The notes beneath the pieces were generated by a model. That model was not told the DNA's origin and ran no database searches. It saw only the letters and a program-made list of their open reading frames with translations. From NCBI GenBank assembly GCA_036897485.1, contig JAYMTF010001318.1, forward strand, positions 1 through 24,301: DNA of 24,301 nucleotides, read 5' to 3'. Of the stretch, positions 10,797 through 22,000 are shown one piece after another; within the stretch, counting starts at the first letter, position 1, and every line of letters starts with the position of its first letter. The position numbers and the translations under genes are program-made. The DNA comes from Pelargonium nanum. Lineage: Eukaryota; Streptophyta; Magnoliopsida; Geraniales; Geraniaceae.

Positions 10797-11480
10797 ACCT
10801 AGAGCTAACAATTCAGATATGAGTTTGTGAATATTGAGTTGGTTTCGACGTTTACATGTAAAAGTGCGGGTTTGTATGGTTTTGTCTAACCTAATATACA
10901 GTTTTTATGACAAACTCTTATGGACTTAAAAATTGATTGAATACGTTTTATGCAACTTAAACTCATAAAAAAGTTGCCCGAGTTTCTTATACTCGCAATT
11001 TGGATCCCGCTTCTAGACCTAGAGCTAGACCTGTCAGTTTGGGCCGAGTAAAAAACTTGACGTGTTCGTATTTTGTAACTTTCTATTGGTCATATAAGTT
11101 TTCACTAAGTGGCGAGACACGTCAGAACTGACGAAAAGTTACTTAATAAGATTACGTGCGTTTTTTATTTCAGCTCGTGCCCCGCACTGCCAGGTATACA
11201 TAGAGGCTAAAGCTGCCAATTTGGACTTGAACCCACATCCACCCGAAACTCGATCCGTATTTTTGCATGCTTAGACTGAATAAAATAGGTTCATTCAAAT
11301 TTTGGCTCAACTTGGGTCAAACAAACATGTACGAACCCGCATATTTTATAGTTAAAAAACCGAATTCCACGACCCACAATTCATTTTTGGCCGGTTTGAG
11401 ATACTCATTTCTATCTCGAACTCCGAAATATTCCGATCCAAAACCCAAATTGTTGACAACATCTAACCCAATGTAAAGTA
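10797..11480. repeat. Fragments of hAT-like MITEs
   Basis: An 11-bp acctagagcta occurs at 10797-10807 and again at 11017-11027. Each copy leads into or adjoins sequence resembling plant hAT-type MITE ends (tagagctaacaattcag; tagacctgtcagtttggg). A third end-like sequence (aaagctgccaatttggac) lies at about 11209. The following 250 bp is rich in aacccga/tgggt-type words typical of such elements. This is probably a cluster of decayed, nested copies. Ends and target duplications cannot be assigned with confidence. Confidence 0.4.
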
Positions 11481-11599
11481 AAAAAAAAGGTAAAATAAAA
11501 TAAAAATAACTAGTTTGGGCCTGTCTTGCTGTGTACAGACCCATTACAGTTGGGTTTGTAGGAAAAAAATAAATTGCAATCCAATCAAATTAGGCGTCG

Positions 11600-11837
11600 C
11601 TAAGCCAATGAAAAATATAACTGAAATATAAATTTTTAAAAACGATTCAAATTGTTATTTTAAAAGAAAAAAAGACTTTTTCTTTTTAATTTCCAAGTTA
11701 ATGCTCCTCCTCTAAGCTCTCTCTGTAGAGTCTGGACTGTCTCAAATTGGGTCTGCTTCTGGGAATTTTCTGTTTATATCATACATATATATGTATATAT
11801 ATTTCTGATTTTCAGGTTTTACAGAGAAGAATCAATC
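11600..11837 (+). promoter_or_regulatory. Core promoter and leader of the kinase gene
   Basis: A CCAAT box lies at 11605-11609 and a TATA-like TATAAATT at 11627-11634. A CT-rich leader (11700-11760, ctcctcctctaagctctctct) follows. Transcription is inferred to begin around 11660-11700, about 150 nt before the start codon. A TA-rich run lies at 11782-11801. The tttcag at about 11812-11817 could be a leader-intron acceptor, but this is not required. Confidence 0.4.
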
Positions 11838-14672
11838 ATGGGTTGGATTCCATGTTCTGGAAATTCAAACAGTCAAGCTAAAAAGAAAAAGAAGAAGAAG
11901 ATGATGATGATGAAGAACAATAAGCTATCTGCTGATCAGATTTCAAATCCTTCAGGTTTTAGCTATTAGTTATTTTTTTTATATTTTTTTTTGATGAAAT
12001 TGCTCATATTTTAGTTTATGGGTTTGTTTGGATTTGATTCAAATTTGTGTATTTTGGGATTGATTTGTATAAAAAAGAGTTTTTTTTTTTTTCTGGGTTG
12101 TTTGAATTTTGAAGTTCAGTGAAACATTCATGGATCTTGCTTGCTAAATTGAATATTTTGTACTGATCTGGAGTGGTTTCTGGTTATGGGTTTTGCTTAA
12201 TTTGTTTTGGGTTTATTTGTTTTTTTTTATAGATTTTGTCTTACTAGTTTTGTATATGATATAGTGTTTGTTTGTATCACTTTTTGTCAATTATTTGTCT
12301 GCATATATGATCTGAAATTGTATAATGTTTTTTTGTTTGTTGCTTATATGGTAGCTCATGAGGTTGAAAATGAACAACATTTTCTGTGTATGATTACCTT
12401 TGTTTTTGTGTCATCAAAACGGCATATAGGCTTGAATTCAGTAACATGTTGAATATTGAATTTGTATCAGTTGCAACCATTGATTAGTTTTTTCCAGGTA
12501 TGATTAGTTTTGTTTTGTGTCATCAAAACGGCATATAGGCTTGTATTCAGTAACATGTTAAAAATTGAATTTTTATCGGTTCCTACCATAGATTAGTTTT
12601 AAGGGTAATCTATTTCCTTCGGAATTGGTTCATAGTATCGGATTCAGATGTTGACAATTTTGGATTTGGTTTATCTGTTGTGAGAATTCTACACAAGACT
12701 ATCTCTTGTCTAATTCAAATGTTGACAATTTTGTTTCGTTTTCGTATTTTCAGAGAAACTGAAGAGAATCTCCTCCTCCTCCTCGGGCATGATGGAGGCA
12801 TCTAAAAATGGAGGGTCTGATCACATTGCAGCACAAACGTTTACTTTCCGCGAGTTGGCGGCTGCAACTAGAAATTTTAGGGGAGATTGTCTTTTGGGCG
12901 AGGGAGGTTTCGGTAGAGTCTATAAAGGGCAGTTGGAAAGTACTAATCAGGTTCGTCTAGCTTTTTATGTGTTCGTCAGAAAACAAGATAAAATTTTGAG
13001 TCGTTCAGATAAGTTCTTGTTATTTTCTAGAGTTACCGATTCCAATATCCTAAATTTGCTAACATTTCTTGGATTTGAATCAAATGTAATGTTTGGATGT
13101 ACAAAGAATTTGGATTTGGATTTGGTTCAAATCCGATAGAATTCAGAACATGCATTTCATATGATAGCTTTTATCATATCATTTGAAATTTCATGATTTC
13201 TAAAACATTAGATTTGTATTTGAATACCATATTTCTATTCAAATCCAAGAATCCAAATGCAACCTTACGGAAATGGAACTTTGTTCATTTTCATAGTGAG
13301 GTAATGGTGGATCCTGATCCCTCTTTAATGCGGTGTAGGTTGTAGCTATCAAGCAACTTGATCGTAATGGACTGCAAGGGAATAGAGAATTTCTTGTTGA
13401 AGTGTTGATGTTAAGTCTACTTCACCACTCGAATCTTGTCAATCTGATCGGTTATTGTGCCGATGGAGATCAAAGGCTTTTGGTGTACGAATACATGCCG
13501 TTGGGATCTTTGGAAGATCATTTACACGGTATTGACACTACCATTGTTCTACGGTTTCATGCTACTTTTCATTGTTTTGTATCTTGTTGACCATATGATG
13601 ATCTCGTGCGATTATTTTGTAGACATATCTCCCGGCAGGAAGCGACTTGATTGGAATACGAGAATGAAAATAGCCGCAGGAGCTGCCAAGGGGTTGGAGT
13701 ATTTACACGACAAAGCTAGCCCACCTGTTATATACCGTGACTTGAAATGCTCCAACATATTACTTGGTGATGGGTATCACCCGAAGCTCTCTGATTTCGG
13801 CTTGGCCAAACTCGGGCCCGTTGGGGACAACACCCACGTTTCTACACGTGTCATGGGCACCTACGGATATTGTGCTCCGGAATATGCGATGACAGGTCAA
13901 CTGACACTAAAATCAGACGTCTATAGTTTCGGGGTTGTTCTTTTAGAAATCATTACGGGCAGGAAAGCAATCGACAATTCAAAAGCTACCGGAGAACAGA
14001 ATCTGGTTGCATGGGTAAGCAATATAGACCTATCTCATCTTATAATGCTGTTTTGAGCGCGTTATGTGTAGAGCTGGCTGTTTGAGATACGACACGAACA
14101 TGACACGACATAAGCGTGTTTGGATTTAGCATATTTATAATCACGTCGTGTACACGTTGGATCTGTGAAACACGCCCAAAACAGTAAACACAATTATTAA
14201 ACGTGTCGTGTGTGTTCAATATTTGAGCACGATAACTAAATGTGTAGTGATTGGGTTGACCCGTGCAACACATAATTAACCTTTAACACAACGCGACAAA
14301 TTGTCAGCTCTAGTTATGAGATTATGTAAATGGGATTTTTTTGCTTGATTGCAGGCAAGGCCCTTGTTCAAAGACCGGAGAAAATTCTCACAAATTGCCG
14401 ATCCAATGCTCCAAGGACACTATCCTTCGCGAGGATTGTACCAAGCTCTTGCTGTTGCAGCAATGTGCGTTCAGGAGCAGCCTAACATGCGCCCCGTCAT
14501 AGCTGATGTTGTCACGGCTCTGAGCTACCTTGCTTCACAAAGGTATGATCCCGATACTTCACCTGTGCAAAACTCTCGTTTTTCCCCGAACACACCTCCG
14601 AGATCAAAGAGGAACAATGATAAGAGGCATAACGGTGGTAATGACTCCGAGAGGGACCGAAGTAGAGGTTGA
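11838..14672 (+). CDS. Receptor-like cytoplasmic kinase, subfamily VII (PBL/CDL1-like)
   Basis: Serine/threonine protein kinase expected to relay signals from membrane receptor kinases at the inner plasma membrane. Exons: 11838-11955, 12754-12950, 13339-13528, 13623-14014, 14355-14672; all phases agree, giving 404 aa. The N-terminus MGWIPCSG gives Gly2 for myristoylation and Cys6 for palmitoylation, followed by seven Lys and four Met. Kinase domain: Gly-rich loop 88-95 (GEGGFGRV), catalytic Lys110, YRD with catalytic Asp208, Lys210 and Asn213, DFG 226-228, APE 253-255. It is an active-looking RD-type kinase. Short signature segments ([39 protein letters not shown]) are typical of PBS1-like RLCK VII. 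The MGWIPC start suggests PBL5/PBL6/PBL7(CDL1) relatives; PBL27 is also similar, so no symbol is given. The tail (residues 370-404) is basic and disordered. Confidence 0.93.
12389..12601 (+). repeat. Tandem duplication inside kinase intron 1
   Basis: A segment of about 105 bp occurs twice in direct orientation, at about 12389-12492 and 12499-12601. The shared words are tcatcaaaacggcatatagg and ttcagtaacatgtt. The copies differ at scattered positions and by small indels, so the duplication is not very recent. It lies wholly within intron 1 and does not disturb the splice sites. Confidence 0.7.
14069..14312. mobile_element. hAT-like MITE in the last intron of the kinase gene
   Basis: The 244-bp element begins TAGAGCTG (14069-14076) and ends CAGCTCTA (14305-14312), a perfect 8-bp inverted terminus with weaker similarity inward. 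It is flanked by gttatgtg (14061-14068) and gttatgag (14313-14320), an 8-bp target-site duplication with one change. An 8-bp duplication and TAG-type ends are diagnostic of the hAT superfamily. The interior is rich in cgtgt/acacg words, as in common plant hAT MITEs. It encodes no transposase, so it is non-autonomous. Confidence 0.8.
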
Positions 14673-15065
14673 ATTTAGTAGGGATTGTTTCGATACCTAG
14701 CAACTACTTTCGAATGTGATTCGAGGTTTTTTTATATGCAAATGGTGGTTTGGTGATCATGAAATGCTTCGATTATCGGCTCGAGTTTGTTGATATATAT
14801 TTGCATCTTGTAATTTCAAATCCAGAGTACCTTTGTTGGTTATGTTTTTATTTTATTTTATAAATATATTGTTTTGGCCTCCTTTGTACAGTTGCTTCTT
14901 CATAGAAATCTACTGAAACTTTGTAAATTTTTTGGTGGAAGCTAACCAAAATGATTATGATAATTGTATTGTAATAATTTTCAATTTCATTGTCATATCA
15001 ATTGTTGTATTTATGTTTCACATTTCTATGCACTACCACTTGTTAAGAATCAGACACCAAACTTT
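14673..15065 (+). other. 3' UTR of the kinase gene and flank
   Basis: Non-coding sequence after the TGA at 14670-14672. T-rich upstream elements with a ttttattttattttataaat stretch near 14847-14868 suit plant polyadenylation, so the transcript probably ends around 14880-14960. No further feature is seen up to the LTR relic. Confidence 0.35.
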
Positions 15066-15439
15066 GAACTCTGATACAACTTGTTGGAAACCGGCACGTA
15101 ATGGTTATTACATCGAAAACCTCAGAAACTTTGATTTTCTCTTAGAATCGACAATTTAAAATAAACAAGACGAGATAATCAAGACAGCAAATCAAACACA
15201 CAAAAATACGTGGTTTGGTAATCTGCATACGTCCAAGGGTTGCATTTCATGTTTAGGGTTTGTTAACAACTCGAGTATAAAAATTCTAAACCCTAGCTAG
15301 AATATGGATCTTCTCGATCTCTCTAAGATTCACACAAACAGATAATTGACTTTTCGTCTTAATTTTTGTCTCCTTTCACAATTACATGAATAGAGATATT
15401 GATAGGAGACAACTAGTGTTTCCTGTTACATTAGAAACA
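15066..15439 (-). mobile_element. LTR retrotransposon relic (solo LTR or TRIM-like)
   Basis: The 9-bp CTCTGATAC at 15069-15077 is the reverse complement of the core of the plant initiator-Met tRNA primer-binding site (TGGTATCAGAGC). Four bases further right, TGTTGG (15082) matches the usual outer edge of a plant LTR. The following sequence contains an acgtggtttggtaa / acgtccaaggg pair that I recognise from many plant LTR-type repeats. So the LTR would read on the minus strand, with its 3' edge at 15082 and the internal region to the left. The other edge is uncertain; an ...aaaca at about 15439 is one candidate. No polyprotein genes are present. Confidence 0.5.
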
Positions 15440-15875
15440 ACTTAATCCAAATCTTACAAAAATTCAGTTTTGCAAATTACACAGCATTAATATGATTTAC
15501 ATAAGATTATCTATTCTAAAGGCTAAAATAGAGAAGCAAAGAATAAAGAACAAAAGAATACTCAGTTGTAGTTACTACAAATAGATGGTGTGCTTCATTT
15601 TTTTTCTAATACATCAGTTTTTGCAAAACTTGAACAAGACAATGCCAGTGATGAACCAAAATAGATACAGTGAAGTAAATATTCTGAGAAATGAAGCCCC
15701 ATTTCCTGCAAAATCCCGTGGCAGCGTTTGAATTCCCGACTATGCTACAGCTACTTTCACTGCACTCAACAATGGTTGCGTTTGTCGGTTTAGTCTTTAA
15801 CAGTTTACAGACTCGACAAACAAGTCATCATTTGATCCGTGTAATCTTCTCGAATGCTCTCGAGCAAATTTTGCA
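15440..15875 (-). other. 3' region of the TBC gene
   Basis: This region lies downstream of the last confidently placed TBC exon and probably holds its 3' UTR. It may also hold a terminal coding exon: on the minus strand an in-phase frame runs from an acceptor-like ctcgag at 15859-15864, through about 17 codons, to a TAA. Another possible acceptor (ttttgcag, minus strand, near 15706) opens a longer but less convincing frame. Nothing allows a choice between them. Confidence 0.3.
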
Positions 15876-18800
15876 CTAAACAATCATCAAGGAAATAAGA
15901 GAAAATATGGAAGTGTTTTTTACCTTGTCCTTGTTGCCCCAGCCAAGTACAAATGGTCTAAAGAACGGACCTCTCTTTTTGGGGGGGCTTTCCTTTGAGG
16001 GGCTTTGAGAAGGCGGAGACCTACACAAAGCATAATTCCCTCGTAAGGCACCAATACTCATTTAGAACCGTACATCCACATAAACAATCAAGTACATTCA
16101 AACGAGAGAACAAAATGTGATCGAGGATCAAATATTGAGTTTTATAATATAAAGATAGTACCGAGTACAACAGTCTGTGTTCTCATCGTCAGCTAGATAA
16201 GAAGCACGATAAGGAATTTCCAAACAAAAATGCTTGCCGCCTTTGGCATATTGCAAGTAGAAAACAGAAACGAAAGAGCTAAATAGTAGTTCCACATATC
16301 ATTATTGGATATTCGTATTTGGGTACTAGGCCTCCAGATTTTCTACTGGGGACTCCCCTTAGTTATAACACCGCGATATATTCATATTGAACTTTGAACG
16401 TGAAGTTGTGCCTGAATCTTTTTCATATTATGCCAATGACCAGTATGGTTTTGGTGAAGGCTAAGACTGCAGACACACAGATGTTCGGTAAAAGGATATA
16501 TCAATTACTGTGGTTGGGCTTTGACTTGGCCAGTCTCGTACTGCAGTGTGGCCTCCAGCATCGATTCTGCCATTATGACCCTCTTCTCCATCTTAGCAAC
16601 TGACGACATAGCTTTGTCGTATTTTTCCTGGACATTACAGTGTTGATTTAGGATCAGATATCGAATGCAACGATGACGGATATAAAAAACTTTCTTCATT
16701 AGTTCTATCAAAAGAAAATGAAACACATTGCATTAACAAAAACACCAGCACTTGCAAGGAATAGAATAACACGGGAATGGGCATGTCTTTATCCAAAATA
16801 TTGCACCAATAAAACGTCCCTCAGTTACGAAAACTGTTTCAATTTAAAAGCTCTATAACCTATGTTATTCAAAGAGCACGTTCAACAGGCAACAGATCAA
16901 ACAATACAACGCATTGTAAGTAAATATTTGGCAAGTCAAATGAGCATAGTTAAAAGATGTTCAAACTGCATCCGGGACTGATTGAACATAGAACATCAAT
17001 TTAGCATACAGAATGGTTCAATACGACAGCTTAATAAACCCTAACAAACAAAACGCCACAGTTTTACCAAGATTATTAGAAGAAAAACGAGGCATGCAGT
17101 TAAGCCATGTTTTCAATGGCAATAAACACATTATTCGAAGGATACATGAGGCATACAGTTCATCACAGCATTCAAGTTTTCCATATTAATTTTCAGGAAA
17201 TAGAACATAATATAGATAGCAGGTGTGCAGTTGCTAGTGAAAGTCTGTTCTTCAAAGTGATCCAATATATAAACATCTAGAAGCTACCTTCAATGTTTCG
17301 TAGACAAAAAAGTATATATTGAAAACAGTTCTCTTCTTCATGAATCAAACCTTCACAATTTTGCGTAACAAAGACATCAATAAATAAATAAAGATAAAAA
17401 AGTAACCTCAAGCTGTCGAAGTGCACTTTTCTGAGCAACTGCATCTTGCTGAGCCAATTTGCAAGCATCTTCAGTTATCTTTTGCTCTTGCTCAACCCGC
17501 TTCAACACCTATAACAAGTGCAAGTAATTTACATAACGGAACACCAAAGTATAGATTATACTTTCCAAATACACATAAAATTGACCCAAAATCTAAACCT
17601 GAACCATTGCAGATTCTTGCTCTTTCTTATCGTGTAGGGTTTGCCGTAGCTCAGCTACCTCTTGCTCCAACTCATCTATCTGAATGTTATAGTCAATTTT
17701 GAAACCTTGTCAGCAATTTGACTGAGATAAAGCTTGACGACTGAATCAGCCCCACAGTCAAGGACAAAATGATTATCATATATTGTAAGGATTTTATATC
17801 CATTAAGGATGGACCTTGGTGCCTGAATCATTCCTATGAGTAGTAATTTATTATTTATACATTAATCAGATTAATGGAGACCGAAGAACGAGAAGAAGCA
17901 AGTGAATTATATTATGCACACTGTCTTATATTTAACAAATACGAAAAATGATATTCCAAGCCATTTCAAACAGTATGATTGAGAATTATAATAGAAAAGG
18001 ATCTACGCTAAATCAACTCTGAAATTTACCCTGGCACTTAGCTGCAGTCGATTATCTTCCTTGACCATATCCATGAGTGCTGTCTCTAGCTCTTCGGCTC
18101 TGGAAAAGAACAAAAGCCACACAGATGGATTGTTAATGGCCCCATCATGGTTTCTATGGCATCTAAGTATAAAATATAAGTGGAGTAGGAAAGAATCATA
18201 GTGACGAATTCAATAATGTCCCGATGCCAAAGAGTTCATATAATCACTATTAATCTTGAATTGCTCCCTCCCACAAAGCTAGATTTGTACACAAACATGC
18301 TACGCGATATGAATGGAGCAATCCAAACAGTACGTGGCAGAATTAGAACCACATATAGCTTGGCTTCTAGACCAGAATCTAAAGTAACATATGGATTTGT
18401 GTACCCAATAAAACTCAACCCAAACCTTACCCTTTTATTGGTTATCCTTCTTAAAATACTATAATGAAAGTTTGGTCACTCTGCTTCCCAGCTTTGAATC
18501 GGAAAATGCTCAACCCGAACCCAACTGACCTATATATTGAACGGGGTAAATTCCAATTGAATCAATTTAATGCGGTACGTAAAATGACAAGTGCTAATCT
18601 TAGCCCATATAAATCAGTTAGGCGATAGATTCAGGTAAGCGTTTGCCACATACACATGACAAGTACAAATAGATTCTCACAACCACAGAAACTAGATATC
18701 AGAGAGAAAGTTGTAACCTGAGTACAGCAGCCCTTTTCTCCTCCAACAACCTGCACATCTCGACCTTCAACCAGTCTACCTGCACATAAGCTGTTAATGA

Positions 18801-18968
18801 TTGAAACTTAAAAGGCGTTAGGCAGAAATCATCCATATCATAATTAATTACAAGTGGAATCCATATAATTTCCCCGAACGACATTGTATAGAAATAAATT
18901 GGATTTATCAAAATATGAAATGCATGACAATAATCTACCTCAACATAACAGGGCAGTTACTGGAAGAA

Positions 18969-19002
<34 letters not shown>

Positions 19003-22000
19003 GATTATATTTTCCAATGTATGCTTTAATATCTCCTCAGGAATTTAGATTTCAAATGAGAGTCTTTAAAAGTAAGCTGAAATTTACAACCATATCAAAA
19101 AGTGGATCAAGAAGATTCAGTTTACTGAGTATGCACATATAATAGCCTGTATTTGACATGAACTGATAAAGTGAATCAATTTTACAAGCAGAATAGTAAC
19201 ACTCACATTTTGTGCATATTTTACCTCTCCTATGTACGAACTACATTGAAGATGCAAAAGCATCGAAAACCTATCCTACATTTGAAGATGCACAAGCATC
19301 GGCAATACATAGTGTTTTGAATATTTATCTATAAAAAAAATAAAAAATATATATTAAAAAAAATGGACTCCCAACATATATATGAATCCCACATTATTAG
19401 ACGTCTGCACAAAGGGAAAATTAGGATTTTTAATTTTTATTTGCAAGATTATTATTATTATTATTTACTGTGAGGTTGATCATTATGTTCCATCTAATAT
19501 TACCTAGCAACCTCAAATGATTATCCAATTATGACATACTATTTACACTGCCGATATTGGTTAAGACTGAATAGCAAAGTTATTCTAAGGCACCAGCAAT
19601 TTTCTGACATCTCAATTCATGTGTAGCTCAGTATCACTGTCACACACCAAGAGCGTTAATTTGTAACCCTAATTATCTACTGTCTAACACCTTACAAGAT
19701 TCAAAAGTGCAAACCCATTATCTGGACTTCCAAAGTTGAAACAAGTATGATGACGGAAAACTTTAAAACACTTGGGAAGCACTTGTGCTTAGAAGATGAA
19801 AAGAGAAAGTTACCTGCTCTTGAAGATTTGGTACAGAATCTGCTTCTGAATTGACGGTTAGGCCCTTCATTAATTCATCAAAATCTGAGGCAGTCTCTGG
19901 ATTAGGTGCATTTCCATCTGCAATCGTATTACCCAACCCTTCAGAAGTCTTTGTTTCTTTTTTTTCAGGTTTTTTCTTAAAACTATATAGTTTAGATCCG
20001 ACTCCTTTGGAGTCTTTCCAAACTTTAACCCCTTTTGATCTTTCCTCAATTACTTGTAGTACAGAAGGTCGATGCTTTTTTCTCAACTCTTGCAATCTAG
20101 CTTCAGTTACAACCAAAAACCCCATGCAAGCAGTAATAACTAGCTGGCTACTATCGAATGTTGAACCAGCAAGAGATTGTAATAAAGTAATTGCATCCCC
20201 AGCATCTTTAGTTGTCACTAATGCTGGACCTACAGCAATCACATCCGACAGAATCACAAGGCTCAGGATAAATACCAAGAAGCAATGAATTCAATTTTGC
20301 TTTAATATTTAATGTTTACACATTTTTACATGCACATATTTATATACACACATGGAGCATTCAGTACCATATAAGTCCAACAAAGCAAGTGCTGTTCGAA
20401 ATAACATGACGCGATTTCCTTCATATAAAAGCACATCCCAAACTCGAAGAACTGGATACAATATAAATATGAAATATCAGGACATTAGGTTTCAAAACCG
20501 AAGTGCTCAATCACACCACATAAACCTCACCACTTTCCCAAGGAAGCGTATTCACAAAAATAGAAAGGAACCAGGATGAAGAGATCCATGTCACCTGCAC
20601 TCCCAAGTAATCCAGATGATTAACTGCACAAAAGGCTAAAGGGAATAAGAAACTAACTACATTGCTGAAGTGAAGAAAGAAATAACAGAAGTCGATGGCT
20701 AATATGGAAATTTAGAAGAAGACAAACCCAATTTAGGAAATCTTTCACGCACCAACTCCTCAAATACTAGTTGATCCACCTGACAACAACAACAACAACA
20801 AAAAAAAACATAACAGATGAAGATTAAATAAGTTAAACCGTCTCTGAATACACTGATCTATGTCACCATTCATTTACTTAACCAGATCGAGAAACAGGAC
20901 CCAAAGGAATATAATAATATTGTCAAATCAGCACACAATAAATGATGTTTGCCAAAAGCAGTGCAAACACACCTGAGATTCTATCATTTGCTCCGTATAG
21001 TAGCCCTCAAAGTAATCATCAATAATTCCCACCAAAGCCCTGAAGCAACACAAACCAGACTTTAAAACTAGGAGGCCGGAATTTTTTTTTATACATCCTC
21101 ACACACAGTAACATATAGATATGCACAAGTTTTGCATGTACATAAGTAGCTGACCGGACATACAAGGTCTGGTCATATTTCATTCCCCATATACAATATA
21201 CCCCATTCAGAGGTCATATTGAGATACTATTCCTCAAAAGTAGAGCATATTTGTCAACAAAGGAATAAAAAATAGTGTGCTTGAGAGAGAGAGAGAGATA
21301 CCAAAAGGCATTTTCTTCTGGCATCAAAAGTAATAACAAGCCAGCAAAAAAATTCATTGCCTGCAAGTGTTTTGGATACCAAGTTAATAAAAAATCACAA
21401 CAATTACACAAAGACAATTTAAATCAGCACCAAAATTTAGGTCTATACTTGGATATAGTGGATGTAGTCATGAAAAAAGCGACACAAAATCAAAACTGAC
21501 TATTCCTGAAATGCCACTAAAGAACAAAAGGTATAGAAAAACATGGAATCGAGAAAGAGAAGAAACTCTTTGAATTCATTTACCTGACAGTATCCAACTG
21601 AGGGATTATGCCGAGCATATGCTAAAAGTAAACGCCTCAATGAATTCCTGCCATCATCATCCAAAGCAGGATGGCCTGGGAATGTCCGTGGTATATCCTG
21701 CAAATAAAACACAATATTTAATCTAGGGAGAAACCCTAGTTCCAATAAGAAGTAAAAGAAGTAGCACCTACGAATTGAAAAGATTGAACGATAAAGTCCA
21801 AGGCGCATTCATCTAATGACCTTCTCAATCTGCTTTCTCCATTTCATGGGTATACCAGATGAGTTATCAGGCTCATTGCTATCGCCTGCACCAGTATCTG
21901 CCAGTAAATCGTCATAATATTTCTCCGTCCGACGAGATCTCACACCTATGAAAGCTTGCCAAACCTGTAACCGCGAGATTGTATAAAGTACAGCACTTTC

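Noticed and set aside
19851-20288. 145-codon plus-strand ORF
   Set aside because: It is the antisense shadow of the large TBC exon 20229-19814, whose sense frame continues the TBC domain and joins its neighbours in phase.
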